Shown here piece by piece: positions 7,164 through 14,314 of a stretch of DNA of 17,902 bases. Location: contig JAEYOM010000155.1 in NCBI GenBank assembly GCA_023411715.1, forward strand, positions 1-17,902, in the 5' to 3' direction. How positions within the stretch are numbered: position 1 is the first letter of the stretch; each line of letters opens with the position of its first letter. Origin of the DNA: Bacillota bacterium. Lineage in GTDB: Bacteria > Bacillota > Clostridia > Acetivibrionales > DTU013. A program made the position numbers and the translations under genes. Below the pieces are notes generated by a model. The model was not told the origin of the DNA. It did not search any database and was given only the letters and a program-made list of their open reading frames with translations.

Positions 7164-8872
7164 CCTACGTCAAGCCCTACATAAACAGGATGGTACTGGG
7201 TCTAATAATAAAATTCACCGGCACCATAATGGACCTTCTGTTGCCGTGGATCCTTTCCTATACTATTGACGAAATAATTCCGCAGAAAAATGTGACGCTC
7301 GTTTTCATCTGGGGCTTAATGATGATATTGTGCGCAATAGCCGCGCTCGTAACAAACATCGTGGCTAACAGGATGGCTTCAAGAGTGGCCAGGGACACAA
7401 CGCAGGCCATTCGCCATGACCTGTTCGAAAAGATCTCTTTTCTGTCCTGCCGGCAGGTGGACGAATTCACAATACCTTCGCTGGAATCAAGGCTCACTTC
7501 GGATACCTACAACATACACCAGATGATCGGTATGATGCAGCGTCTCGGCGTCCGCGCCCCGATACTGCTGCTTGGCGGCATTATAATAACACTTATGCTC
7601 GAACCTGTCCTGTCGCTGATCATGATACTGACCCTCCCGCTTATCGGACTGCTCGTCTACCTTGTGTCCAAGAAGAGCATACCGCTCTATACCTCGCTGC
7701 AGCGCTCCGTCGACGTGCTCGTGAGGACGGTACGCGAAAATATAACCGGGATCCGCGTCATCAAAGCCTTGTCTAAAACGGAATATGAAAAGAGCCGCTT
7801 CTTCGATGTAAATACGAACGTAGTCAGGAATGAAAAAAAAGCAGGTATTACGATGGCGCTCACCAATCCGGTTATGAACCTGCTGCTGAACCTGGGCCTA
7901 ACGCTGGTGATCGTCGCAGGCGCGTACAGGATCAATGCCGGGCTGACCCGATCCGGCGAGATCATCGCATTCCTCACATATTTCACTCTTATATCCAATG
8001 CAATGCTCTCCGTAACGCATATGTTTGTCGTCTATTCGAAGGGCAGCGCATCCGCCGAAAGGATCCGCCAGGTGCTCGAGACTCCCGAGGATCTCGCTCT
8101 CGTACCCGAAAGCCACGTAGACAGCGGATACCATATAACGTTTGAAAACGTATCCTTCAAATACCACAAAAACGAAAGCAGCAAGAACTGCATCGAGGGC
8201 ATCAGCTTCGCTCTTAAAAAAGGTGAAACGCTCGGTATCATCGGTGCCACGGGCAGCGGTAAAAGCACGATCATCCGCCTGCTGCTGCGCCTGTATGACC
8301 CGGATGAAGGCCGTATCCGCATATCCGGAGACGATGTGCGCGGAATTCCTGCAAAGAAGCTTCATACAAAATTCGGCGTGGTATTCCAGAATGATTTCCT
8401 ATACGCCGATACAATCGATTCTAATATAGCTTTCGGGCGTGAGCTTGACGAGGATCAGATAGAGCTGGCGACCAGCTGCGCGCAGGCCGGGGAATTTATA
8501 GATGCTCTCCCGGAAGGACGCCGGCATATGCTGACGATGAAAAGCTCTAACCTGAGCGGCGGGCAGAAGCAGAGGATACTGATCTCACGCGCTCTCGCCG
8601 CGAAGCCCGAGATACTTATACTCGACGATTCCTCGAGCGCTCTGGATTACAAGACAGACTCCCTCTTAAGAAAAGCGCTCACAAAGAACTTCAGCGAGAC
8701 CACAACGATTATCATCGCCCAGCGTGCAAGCTCGATAATGCATGCCGACCACATACTCATCCTTGAGGACGGCAGGGCTCTCGGGTATGGAACACACGAG
8801 GAGCTGCTCGCGAGCTGCGACATATATCGCGAGATATGTACGTCACAGATGGGAGGTGGAGCGATTGCCTGA
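7148..8872 (+). CDS. ABC exporter half-transporter, subunit with degenerate ATP site
   Basis: The 574-residue protein is a fused membrane-ATPase half-transporter of type IV (ABC_membrane plus ABC_tran). About six membrane helices lie within residues 15-295. The nucleotide-binding domain has Walker A GATGSGKST (366-374), Q-loop Q414, and signature NLSGGQ (468-473). Walker B is ILILDDSSSALD, with Asp (D494) where the catalytic Glu is expected. The switch is IAQRASS, with Gln (Q525) in place of His. These two changes mark the non-catalytic partner in heterodimeric multidrug exporters of the BmrCD, LmrCD and TM287/288 type. Its canonical LSGGQ would complete the competent site of the partner. Substrate is unknown; a drug, lipid or peptide is likely. 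Confidence 0.9.
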   Translation: MGKILTYVKPYINRMVLGLIIKFTGTIMDLLLPWILSYTIDEIIPQKNVTLVFIWGLMMILCAIAALVTNIVANRMASRVARDTTQAIRHDLFEKISFLSCRQVDEFTIPSLESRLTSDTYNIHQMIGMMQRLGVRAPILLLGGIIITLMLEPVLSLIMILTLPLIGLLVYLVSKKSIPLYTSLQRSVDVLVRTVRENITGIRVIKALSKTEYEKSRFFDVNTNVVRNEKKAGITMALTNPVMNLLLNLGLTLVIVAGAYRINAGLTRSGEIIAFLTYFTLISNAMLSVTHMFVVYSKGSASAERIRQVLETPEDLALVPESHVDSGYHITFENVSFKYHKNESSKNCIEGISFALKKGETLGIIGATGSGKSTIIRLLLRLYDPDEGRIRISGDDVRGIPAKKLHTKFGVVFQNDFLYADTIDSNIAFGRELDEDQIELATSCAQAGEFIDALPEGRRHMLTMKSSNLSGGQKQRILISRALAAKPEILILDDSSSALDYKTDSLLRKALTKNFSETTTIIIAQRASSIMHADHILILEDGRALGYGTHEELLASCDIYREICTSQMGGGAIA

Positions 8873-10763
8873 TCCAGCGAAACAGAGGGACGGTTCTTTT
8901 GTTCCATTTTTGAAGAAACCTGCGCCTCCAAGGCAAAGTAACAGTTCGGGTGCTTCCGTCAAGAACCTTGACGTCGCACTGAAACCGGGCGGCGCCCCCG
9001 GCTCTGAAAGGCCGAGGGTGACCATAAAGGAAAGCAAAAGGATCATGTCAAGACTGTGGAAGTACCTGTACCGGTATAAGTGGCTCGGCCTGCTGGCCGC
9101 GGCGCTTTCGGTCTCCAGCAACCTTCTCGCGCTCGTCGGCCCCATGCTTTCAGGCTATGCTATCGACGCCATAGGAATAAAAGCCGGCATGGCGCAGTTC
9201 GACAAGGTGTTTTACTACTGCGGCCTGATGGTGGTCTTCTATATTTTTTCATCCATTCTTTCATATGTGTTATCCATCCTGATGATCAACCTCAGCCAAA
9301 AGGTTGTCTTCCAGATGCGCAGCGATGTGTTCAACAAACTGGCGGAGCTGCCTGTACGTTATTTTGACGGTCACCAGACGGGAGAGATCATCAGCCGCAT
9401 ACAATATGACATAGACACCGTGAATGCTTCGCTTTCGACGGACCTGCTGCAGATATTCACAAGTATAATTACGGTCGTAGGTTCGCTTGCCATGATGCTC
9501 CTGATTTCGCCGGTGCTGGTGCTCGTATTTGCCGTCACCATACCCATCTCGATCTTACTGACAAAGTATATGACGGGCAAGGTACGCCCGCTGTTCAGGA
9601 AGCGTTCCGCAAAGCTCGGCGAGCTGAACGGCTTCGTGGAGGAGATCATTTCAGGGCAGAAAACGATAAAGGTCTATAACCAGGAGAACTCGACGATACG
9701 ACGTTTTGACGTGAAAAACACCGAAGCTGTCGACAGTTACTACAACGCGGACTATTATGGAAGCATGACGGGACCATCCGTCAATTTCATCAATAACCTC
9801 TCGCTTGCCCTGATCAGTGTGTTCGGCGCGTTGTTATACCTGTTCGGGCGCCTGACGATAGGCAACCTGTCGTCCTTCGTATTGTATTCGCGCAAGTTTT
9901 CCGGCCCGATCAACGAAACTGCCAATATCATAAGCGAGCTGCAGTCATCCTTTGCGGCGGCCGAGCGGATATTCCGCCTTATCGACGAAGAGCCTGAACC
10001 CAGGGATGTCGAAGGTGCTATGATCTTTCATGATATAAATGGAGAAGTTGAAATAGATGATCTCGATTTCGGTTATTCGCCCGAAAGGCCTGTTATCCGC
10101 GGTCTCAATATAAAAGCCGAACCGGGCAGCCTTGTTGCCATAGTCGGCCCGACCGGCGCCGGCAAGACAACTATCATCAACCTGCTGATGCGTTTCTATG
10201 ACCCGGACAGCGGGTCGATAAAAATAGACGGCAGCGATATCAGCGAAGTCACGCGCAAGAGCCTGCGGCTGTCCTATTCCATGGTATTGCAGGATACCTG
10301 GCTGTTCTACGGAACAATCTATGAAAATATCGCCTACGGCAAAAAGGGAGCCACACTGGATGAGGTAATAGAAGTGGCCAAAGCCGCAAGGATCCATAAT
10401 TACATCATGCAGCTGCCGGACGGCTACAATACTATTCTGAGCGACGACGGCATAAACATCTCGCAGGGGCAGAAGCAGCTTCTCACCATCGCAAGAGCAA
10501 TGCTGCTCGACTCCAAAATGCTGATACTGGACGAAGCCACCTCCAACGTTGACACGCGCACGGAACAGCAGATACAGAAAGCTATGCGCAAGCTCATGCA
10601 GGGCAGAACCTGCTTTGTCATCGCGCACCGTCTGTCGACAATACAGAACGCCGATACCATCCTTGTCGTGAAGGACGGCAGAATTGTGGAACAGGGTAAT
10701 CACAAGGATCTCATGAAGCAGAACCGCATCTACGCGGAACTGTATAATTCACAGTTCCAGTAA
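8865..10763 (+). CDS. ABC exporter half-transporter, catalytically competent partner subunit (TTG start)
   Basis: This is the second half of the heterodimer, 632 residues from a TTG at 8865. That start was chosen because GGGAGG (8851-8856) lies 8 bases upstream and it overlaps the previous gene by 8 bases. The frame is open further upstream, but only inside that gene. Residues 1-60 are a hydrophilic extension. Membrane helices span about 72-345. The ATPase domain has Walker A GPTGAGKTT (428-436), Q476, Walker B LILDEATS with catalytic E557, and H588 in IAHRLST. The signature is NISQGQ rather than LSGGQ. Together with the partner's Asp and Gln, this places all the defects in one of the two composite sites, the classic asymmetric arrangement. 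The first 20 codons include a REP-like sequence. Confidence 0.9.
   Translation: MPDPAKQRDGSFVPFLKKPAPPRQSNSSGASVKNLDVALKPGGAPGSERPRVTIKESKRIMSRLWKYLYRYKWLGLLAAALSVSSNLLALVGPMLSGYAIDAIGIKAGMAQFDKVFYYCGLMVVFYIFSSILSYVLSILMINLSQKVVFQMRSDVFNKLAELPVRYFDGHQTGEIISRIQYDIDTVNASLSTDLLQIFTSIITVVGSLAMMLLISPVLVLVFAVTIPISILLTKYMTGKVRPLFRKRSAKLGELNGFVEEIISGQKTIKVYNQENSTIRRFDVKNTEAVDSYYNADYYGSMTGPSVNFINNLSLALISVFGALLYLFGRLTIGNLSSFVLYSRKFSGPINETANIISELQSSFAAAERIFRLIDEEPEPRDVEGAMIFHDINGEVEIDDLDFGYSPERPVIRGLNIKAEPGSLVAIVGPTGAGKTTIINLLMRFYDPDSGSIKIDGSDISEVTRKSLRLSYSMVLQDTWLFYGTIYENIAYGKKGATLDEVIEVAKAARIHNYIMQLPDGYNTILSDDGINISQGQKQLLTIARAMLLDSKMLILDEATSNVDTRTEQQIQKAMRKLMQGRTCFVIAHRLSTIQNADTILVVKDGRIVEQGNHKDLMKQNRIYAELYNSQFQ
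8880..8910. repeat. REP-like palindromic element inside the start of the second exporter gene
   Basis: The core GGGACGGTTCTTTTGTTCC (8887-8905) forms a wobble-tolerant GGGAC/GTTCC hairpin, preceded by AACAGA and followed by ATTTTT. I recall near-identical short sequences dispersed in intergenic regions of many clostridial genomes, but have not searched for it. It occurs once in this window. Here it is translated as residues around QRDGSFVPFL. Confidence 0.45.
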
Positions 10764-10776
10764 CATATTGCAGTTT

Positions 10777-10803
10777 AGAGATTTCACGGCAAGGTCAATC
10801 TCT
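10777..10803 (+). terminator. Weak hairpin after the exporter operon
   Basis: AGAGATT (10777-10783) and AATCTCT (10797-10803) form a 7-bp AT-rich stem with a 13-nt loop, 13 bp after the exporter stop codon. Only TTCCC follows, so it is at best a weak intrinsic terminator between converging genes. Confidence 0.3.
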
Positions 10804-10869
10804 TCCCGGCATAGTTAATGGATTACCTGCAAGTTCGGCCGCATAAATGCCTGTCCAGGCTAAGTCATT

Positions 10870-11028
10870 TCAGCTCGGATCGTTTTCGTCCAGATAAACC
10901 CTCGTTACGCGGGTGCTGTTGCCTGATTCGATATCCTTTTTGGATGCTTTCTCCCCGAACTTTCTGTCGTTGTATCCGGGGGCGGCTGTTGGCTCCTTTG
11001 GCTTTTCGTTGTTCTTCCTTCCATCCAT
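10870..11028 (-). CDS. Small hydrophilic protein of 52 residues, unknown function
   Basis: This short open frame starts MDGRKNNEKPKEPT, has a middle segment PGYNDRKFGEKASKKD and ends TRVTRVYLDENDPS followed by TGA. The composition is balanced and strongly charged, with a basic middle and an acidic tail. No cysteine pairs, signal peptide or membrane segment is visible. AAGGA lies about 9 bases before the ATG. An overlapping 69-codon frame on the same strand (10865-11074) is very rich in Arg, Gln and Lys and looks like a shadow. I do not recognise the family. Its position, converging with the exporter operon and downstream of the Uma2 fusion gene, gives no clear function. It could be a small sporulation-type protein, but nothing proves that. 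Confidence 0.5.
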   Translation of the reverse strand: MDGRKNNEKPKEPTAAPGYNDRKFGEKASKKDIESGNSTRVTRVYLDENDPS

Positions 11029-11052
11029 AAAACATCATCCTTTTCATCGCAG

Positions 11053-11098
11053 CCATAAGCTGTAAATACTTCATTCCATAGGCTGTAAATACTTCATT
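11053..11098. repeat. Two-copy 23-bp tandem repeat
   Basis: Unit 11053-11075 is repeated directly at 11076-11098 with one difference (A11058 versus G11081). On the minus strand each copy contains an ATG followed by AAGTATTTACAGC, so it sits in the leader of the small 52-codon gene. It looks like a recent slippage duplication. Confidence 0.8.
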
Positions 11099-11099
11099 C

Positions 11100-11134
11100 C
11101 CCTATTATCTGTATTATTTCAAAAAATAACAGGG
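11100..11134 (-). other. Hairpin between the Uma2 fusion gene and the small gene
   Basis: Minus-strand CCCTGTTAT (11126-11134) can pair with ATAATAGGG (11100-11108) over 9 positions including one G-U pair, with a 17-nt loop. It begins 23 bp after the stop codon at 11157. No T-tract follows the stem, so termination is uncertain. Confidence 0.3.
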
Positions 11135-11156
11135 AAATAGAAACGCGGCTATTTCG

Positions 11157-11924
11157 TCATTTGAACACCTCGTTTAAATTGACGGACAGGCCGGGGAATA
11201 TTAGGGATTCTGCAATTTCGTCATCTTCCGTGTCGAACGATCTCATGCCAATGACCCTTTTATCCTTGAACTGGTGAATGACCACCGTTTTATACATGGG
11301 ATAAACTACCCAATATTCCTTTACTCCGGTTTTCATATACAGATTTTGCTTTTTGAGGAGGTCTCTCTGTAAGGTGCTGCCCGATACTATTTCCAGCATC
11401 AGCGCAGGGACGCCCATATAGTAGCCGTCCTCCCCCAGGTTCTCCTCCAGGTCGCAGATGACCATCAGATCAGGCTGGACTACGTTTATGTCCTTATCAT
11501 TTCTTTTAAGGGTGATATCATAGGGAGCAACCATAGGCCTGCATTTTTTCCCCTTAAACCAATTGTAAAAGCTTCCGAAAAGCTCTGTCAGAGATGTCTG
11601 GTGCGGAGTCTTCGGCGACGCAAGCGCATAGATCTCCCCGTCTATGTATTCATACCTGGCTTCCTCGTTGTCCTTCGTGAGCTTCAGAAATTCGTCAAAG
11701 CTGGCTTTGCGGCCAATCTCTTCACATTCCGGCTCGGAAGCATAGTAATCCGCCGCTTCCTCTCTAATCGCGTTATCCATGATCTCCTTCTGATGCAAAA
11801 TGTTATCGCCGGCAGTCAGTCTTGCGACCTCAGTTCCGTTTTTCGTGATGATGATATCCTCTTTTCCCGCAAGTATCAGATATTTGCCAAAATTGTTCTG
11901 TATCTCCGTGGAGCTAACCCTCAT
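11157..11924 (-). CDS. Phd/YefM-like antitoxin domain fused to a Uma2 (DUF820) nuclease-fold domain
   Basis: The protein has 255 residues. The first 40 or so (MRVSSTEIQNNFGKYL, then IIITKNGTEVARL) match the DNA-binding N-terminus of Phd/YefM antitoxins. Residues 75-255 match the Uma2 family, a PD-(D/E)XK-like fold. Seen are FDEFLKL, EYIDGEIYALASP with E92 and E97, the acidic pair in QPDLMVICD (P151, D152), LEIVSGST with E178, D188 and K191/K192, and a late NLYMKTGVKEYWVVYP strand. Family active-site residues therefore appear intact. GGAGG lies 7 bases before the ATG. It has its own promoter with an operator-like palindrome, as expected for an autoregulating antitoxin domain. No separate toxin gene is adjacent. 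Whether it cuts DNA is unknown; the biological role of Uma2 proteins is poorly established. Confidence 0.85.
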   Translation of the reverse strand: MRVSSTEIQNNFGKYLILAGKEDIIITKNGTEVARLTAGDNILHQKEIMDNAIREEAADYYASEPECEEIGRKASFDEFLKLTKDNEEARYEYIDGEIYALASPKTPHQTSLTELFGSFYNWFKGKKCRPMVAPYDITLKRNDKDINVVQPDLMVICDLEENLGEDGYYMGVPALMLEIVSGSTLQRDLLKKQNLYMKTGVKEYWVVYPMYKTVVIHQFKDKRVIGMRSFDTEDDEIAESLIFPGLSVNLNEVFK

Positions 11925-11957
11925 GATTCCACCTCCATTATTAGTTAATTTGGCTAA

Positions 11958-12001
11958 TTTAGCTATAATTATATTATATGCTAAACCAAAGGCACTTTCA
12001 A
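11958..12001 (-). promoter_or_regulatory. Promoter and operator of the Phd-Uma2 fusion gene
   Basis: On the minus strand, TTGAAA (11996-12001) and TATAAT (11973-11978) are separated by 17 bp. An inverted repeat, TTTAGC (11958-11963) and GCTAAA (11980-11985), flanks the -10 box, and AT-rich inner arms ATAAT/ATTAT continue the symmetry. Further GCTAA and TTAGTTAA-like copies lie toward the start codon. This arrangement suits repression by the gene's own Phd-like domain. Confidence 0.7.
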
Positions 12002-12178
12002 TTATAAATCAAAAATTTTCCACGGTTTTCAAACACACGTTCAGCACATTGCCTAACCCGGTCATCTACTGTAAAATAATCCTTGAAACAATCGATCACG
12101 CGATACGTAAATATAATCGATACTACAGCCCGTTTATACTGGCGGTTTGGTTTTTCCGATTCCGCCGAAGGAGCGCTT
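12002..12178. other. Intergenic region upstream of the response regulator
   Basis: This stretch precedes the response regulator. A TATAAT (12112-12117) is present but lacks a -35 box at normal spacing. AATCGAT occurs as a direct repeat (12090-12096 and 12115-12121), 25 bp apart. I see no TNACA-N4-TGTAA box here, so autoregulation by the same operator as the transporter genes is not supported. Confidence 0.3.
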
Positions 12179-12856
12179 ATGTATAAAATACTTATCGTCG
12201 AAGATGACGGCATCATCTCGGGAGTAGTCCGCAATTACCTCAGCCGGTGGGGTTATGAGGCGCGGTGCGTGGAGGATTTCAGCAAGGTGCTGGAGGATTT
12301 CATAAAGTACGAGCCGCAGCTGGTACTGATGGATATTTCCCTTCCGTTTTATAACGGGTACTATTGGTGCGCCGAGATCAGGAAGCTGTCCAGTGCTCCC
12401 GTGATATTCATCTCTTCCGCAGGCGATAATATGAATATCGTCATGGCGGTCAATATGGGCGGGGACGATTTCGTGCCGAAGCCGTTCGACCTTGAAGTTC
12501 TGCGCGCCAAGATACAGGCCATACTTCGCCGCACCTACGAATACAACGAGCAGACGGCCTGGCTGGAGTACAGGGGCGTTTTGTTAAATACGCTCGATGG
12601 CTCAATAACATACCAGGATAAAAAGGTAGAACTTACGCGGAACGAATTCAGGATAATACAGCTTCTATTCGAAAATATCGGAAAGACAGTATCCAGGGAG
12701 TCGATCATGAAGAGACTTTGGGACAATGACTGTTTTATCGACGACAATACGCTAACCGTCAATATGAACCGGCTGCGCAGGAAGCTTGAAGAAGCTTCGA
12801 TCACGGACCTGATCCGAACAAAAAAGGGTATGGGCTATCTGATAGGCGGTGAATGA
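12179..12856 (+). CDS. OmpR/PhoB-family response regulator, BceR type
   Basis: The protein has 225 residues. The receiver domain (1-120) has the acidic pocket VEDD (D9, D10), phosphoacceptor D52 in LVLMDISLP, S80 in FISS, and K101 in VPKPF. The effector domain (about 128-222) is a winged helix with ELTRNEFRIIQLL, SRESIMKRLW and NTLTVNMNRLRRKL, close to the BceR/GraR subgroup. The chosen ATG gives MYKILIVEDD and has AAGGAG 5 bases before it. An open frame to 12083 lacks family similarity. It lies 66 bp before its partner kinase. Its expected job is to activate the downstream BceAB-type transporter genes when phosphorylated. Confidence 0.9.
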   Translation: MYKILIVEDDGIISGVVRNYLSRWGYEARCVEDFSKVLEDFIKYEPQLVLMDISLPFYNGYYWCAEIRKLSSAPVIFISSAGDNMNIVMAVNMGGDDFVPKPFDLEVLRAKIQAILRRTYEYNEQTAWLEYRGVLLNTLDGSITYQDKKVELTRNEFRIIQLLFENIGKTVSRESIMKRLWDNDCFIDDNTLTVNMNRLRRKLEEASITDLIRTKKGMGYLIGGE

Positions 12857-12922
12857 CGATCGATTGGGCAGGCGTGTCGCTGTAGAGTAAAAGCAGTAAA
12901 TAGCAGGAGGCGGGATGGCAGA

Positions 12923-14209
12923 ATGAAAACTGACAGCGATCTAAAATCGATTTATAATGAAGCGCCGGAACCAAAACCTGTGCCGATACGCCGGCAGCTC
13001 CTCCGCTACCTCCGTTCCAAGCGGAAAGGTATCGGGTTGTTCCTGCTTTGCATGCTGGTCTTCTACTTCTTATGCCTGCTTTATCAGTTGGAAAATATGC
13101 CAAAACTGCTGTATGCCTTCTTTCTCTGGGCATTCATCGGCCTTTGCTATGGAATTTATGATTTCATGAATTATGTAAAACGGTCCGAAGCCCTGCATAC
13201 GGCCCTTATGAATATAGAAAACATGCAGTACATACTGCCCGCGCCGGAAGGTGAGATCGAACAGCAATACCGGCAGATAATGGACATGCTGCTCGACGAG
13301 CGCAGGAATCTCTTGTCCCGCGCCAATTTCAAGGATACGGACATGACGGATTATTACACGATGTGGGCACATCAGATCAAAATACCCATTTCCGCAATGA
13401 GGCTGCTGGTTCAGAACGCTGAAAGCCGGACTTCAGAAGCGGACACAATAAGCCATACAGAATTACCGGCTGCAGAGACGGACGATAAGGCAGAAAGGCC
13501 AGGGGCGGAGGAACCTGAGGCATATGCGGTGCCTGAGCTATATGCGGTACCGGAGCAATATGCAGATGTACCGGAGCCTTATATGGCTGCGTCGGAATAT
13601 AACAGGCTGTTGTCCAGGGAGCTGTTCAGGATCGAGCAGTATGTCGAAATGGTGCTGTATTACCAGAGGCTCGACAGCATCAACTCGGACTTTCTGTTCA
13701 AGGAATACGACCTTCGTGACATCGTAAATCAGGCAGTGAAAAAGCATTCGATGTTCTTTATCAACAACAGGCTGTCGCTCAATATGGAGGAATTCAACTG
13801 CAAAGTGGTAACCGATGAAAAGTGGCTGCAATTCGTGATCGGGCAAGTCCTTTCAAACGCTCTGAAATATACCCCTCGCGGCAGTATCACGATCCGTCTT
13901 GAAAAAACGCGGAAAAATGCTCAGGCAAAAATTCCGGAAAATGCCTCGGTGATATCTATGGAAGGCATTCCGACGTACGCCAGACTGATCATTGAAGACA
14001 GAGGTATCGGCATCCGGCCGGAGGACCTGCCGCGCATCTTTGAACGGGGCTTCACAGGCTATAATGGCAGGCTCGATAAAAAATCGACAGGTATCGGCCT
14101 GTATCTATGCAAAAAGATACTCGAAAAACTGTCCCACACCATAGAAGTGACCTCGGAAGCCGGAAAGGGCACGCGTGTGACTATCGGTTTCGTCCTTACA
14201 AAAATGTAA
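12923..14209 (+). CDS. BceS-type intramembrane-sensing histidine kinase with an insertion in the DHp domain
   Basis: The protein has 428 residues, longer than typical BceS kinases (about 330-350). Two membrane helices (about 34-55 and 60-80) with almost no external loop are diagnostic of the intramembrane-sensing group, which receives its signal from the transporter. The H-box is MWAHQIKIPIS (H150). The ATPase domain has N-box SNALKY (N312), G1 EDRGIGI (359-363), F-box RIFERGF and G2 STGIGL (388-393). Residues of about 166-224 are an extra Glu/Ala/Pro-rich segment with YAVPE-type repeats between the two DHp helices, where relatives have only a few residues. A smaller extension lies at about 330-350. 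The ribosome site GGAGG is 12 bases from this ATG. A three-codon frame (ATG at 12915) lies between. Confidence 0.9.
   Translation: MKTDSDLKSIYNEAPEPKPVPIRRQLLRYLRSKRKGIGLFLLCMLVFYFLCLLYQLENMPKLLYAFFLWAFIGLCYGIYDFMNYVKRSEALHTALMNIENMQYILPAPEGEIEQQYRQIMDMLLDERRNLLSRANFKDTDMTDYYTMWAHQIKIPISAMRLLVQNAESRTSEADTISHTELPAAETDDKAERPGAEEPEAYAVPELYAVPEQYADVPEPYMAASEYNRLLSRELFRIEQYVEMVLYYQRLDSINSDFLFKEYDLRDIVNQAVKKHSMFFINNRLSLNMEEFNCKVVTDEKWLQFVIGQVLSNALKYTPRGSITIRLEKTRKNAQAKIPENASVISMEGIPTYARLIIEDRGIGIRPEDLPRIFERGFTGYNGRLDKKSTGIGLYLCKKILEKLSHTIEVTSEAGKGTRVTIGFVLTKM
13520..13582 (+). repeat. Short degenerate tandem repeat encoding YAVPE-like units
   Basis: Three consecutive units read as YAVPEL, YAVPEQ and YADVPEP (residues 201-219 of the kinase). 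At DNA level the units share TATGCGGT and CCTGAG/CCGGAG blocks of about 18-21 bp. The divergence suggests an older slippage expansion within the DHp insertion. Confidence 0.7.
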
Positions 14210-14210
14210 G
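14195..14210 (+). promoter_or_regulatory. Candidate BceR-type operator for the transporter genes
   Basis: CTTACAaaaaTGTAAG is a perfect inverted repeat with 6-bp arms. It contains TTACA-N4-TGTAA, which fits the TNACA-N4-TGTAA consensus that I recall for Bce-type regulators of Firmicutes. It spans the end of the kinase gene including its TAA. AAATGTAAG is repeated at 14222-14230. A possible -10 box TAAAAT lies at 14263-14268 with a poor -35 box, as is common for activated promoters. The operator would be about 70 bp upstream of that start. Confidence 0.65.
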
Positions 14211-14314
14211 TTTGGCAGGGCAAATGTAAGCCTGTCTTATGGAAGCAGTTTTTCTGACGGGCTAAAATGGGAACATGGAAGCAACAACTAAAGATTTTTG
14301 AAAGGAATGAAATC

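Noticed and set aside
8742..8864. Longer N-terminus of the second exporter subunit
   Set aside because: It lies wholly inside the previous gene and has no ribosome site at the right place; TTG 8865 has GGGAGG 8 bases upstream.
9945..10703. Minus-strand open frame of 252 codons opposite the second exporter gene
   Set aside because: The plus strand encodes clear Walker A, Walker B and switch motifs here; the antisense product has no recognisable domain.
10865..11074. 69-codon minus-strand frame overlapping the small gene
   Set aside because: Its composition is dominated by Arg, Gln and Lys, as in an out-of-frame reading; the 52-codon frame looks more like a protein. Not fully excluded.
12083..12117. 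TTGAAA and TATAAT as a promoter of the response regulator
   Set aside because: The 23-bp spacing is too long for a normal sigma-A promoter; a different, activated arrangement may exist but is not readable.
13520..13582. Possible CRISPR-like or satellite repeat
   Set aside because: The units are contiguous, in frame and protein-coding, with no spacers.
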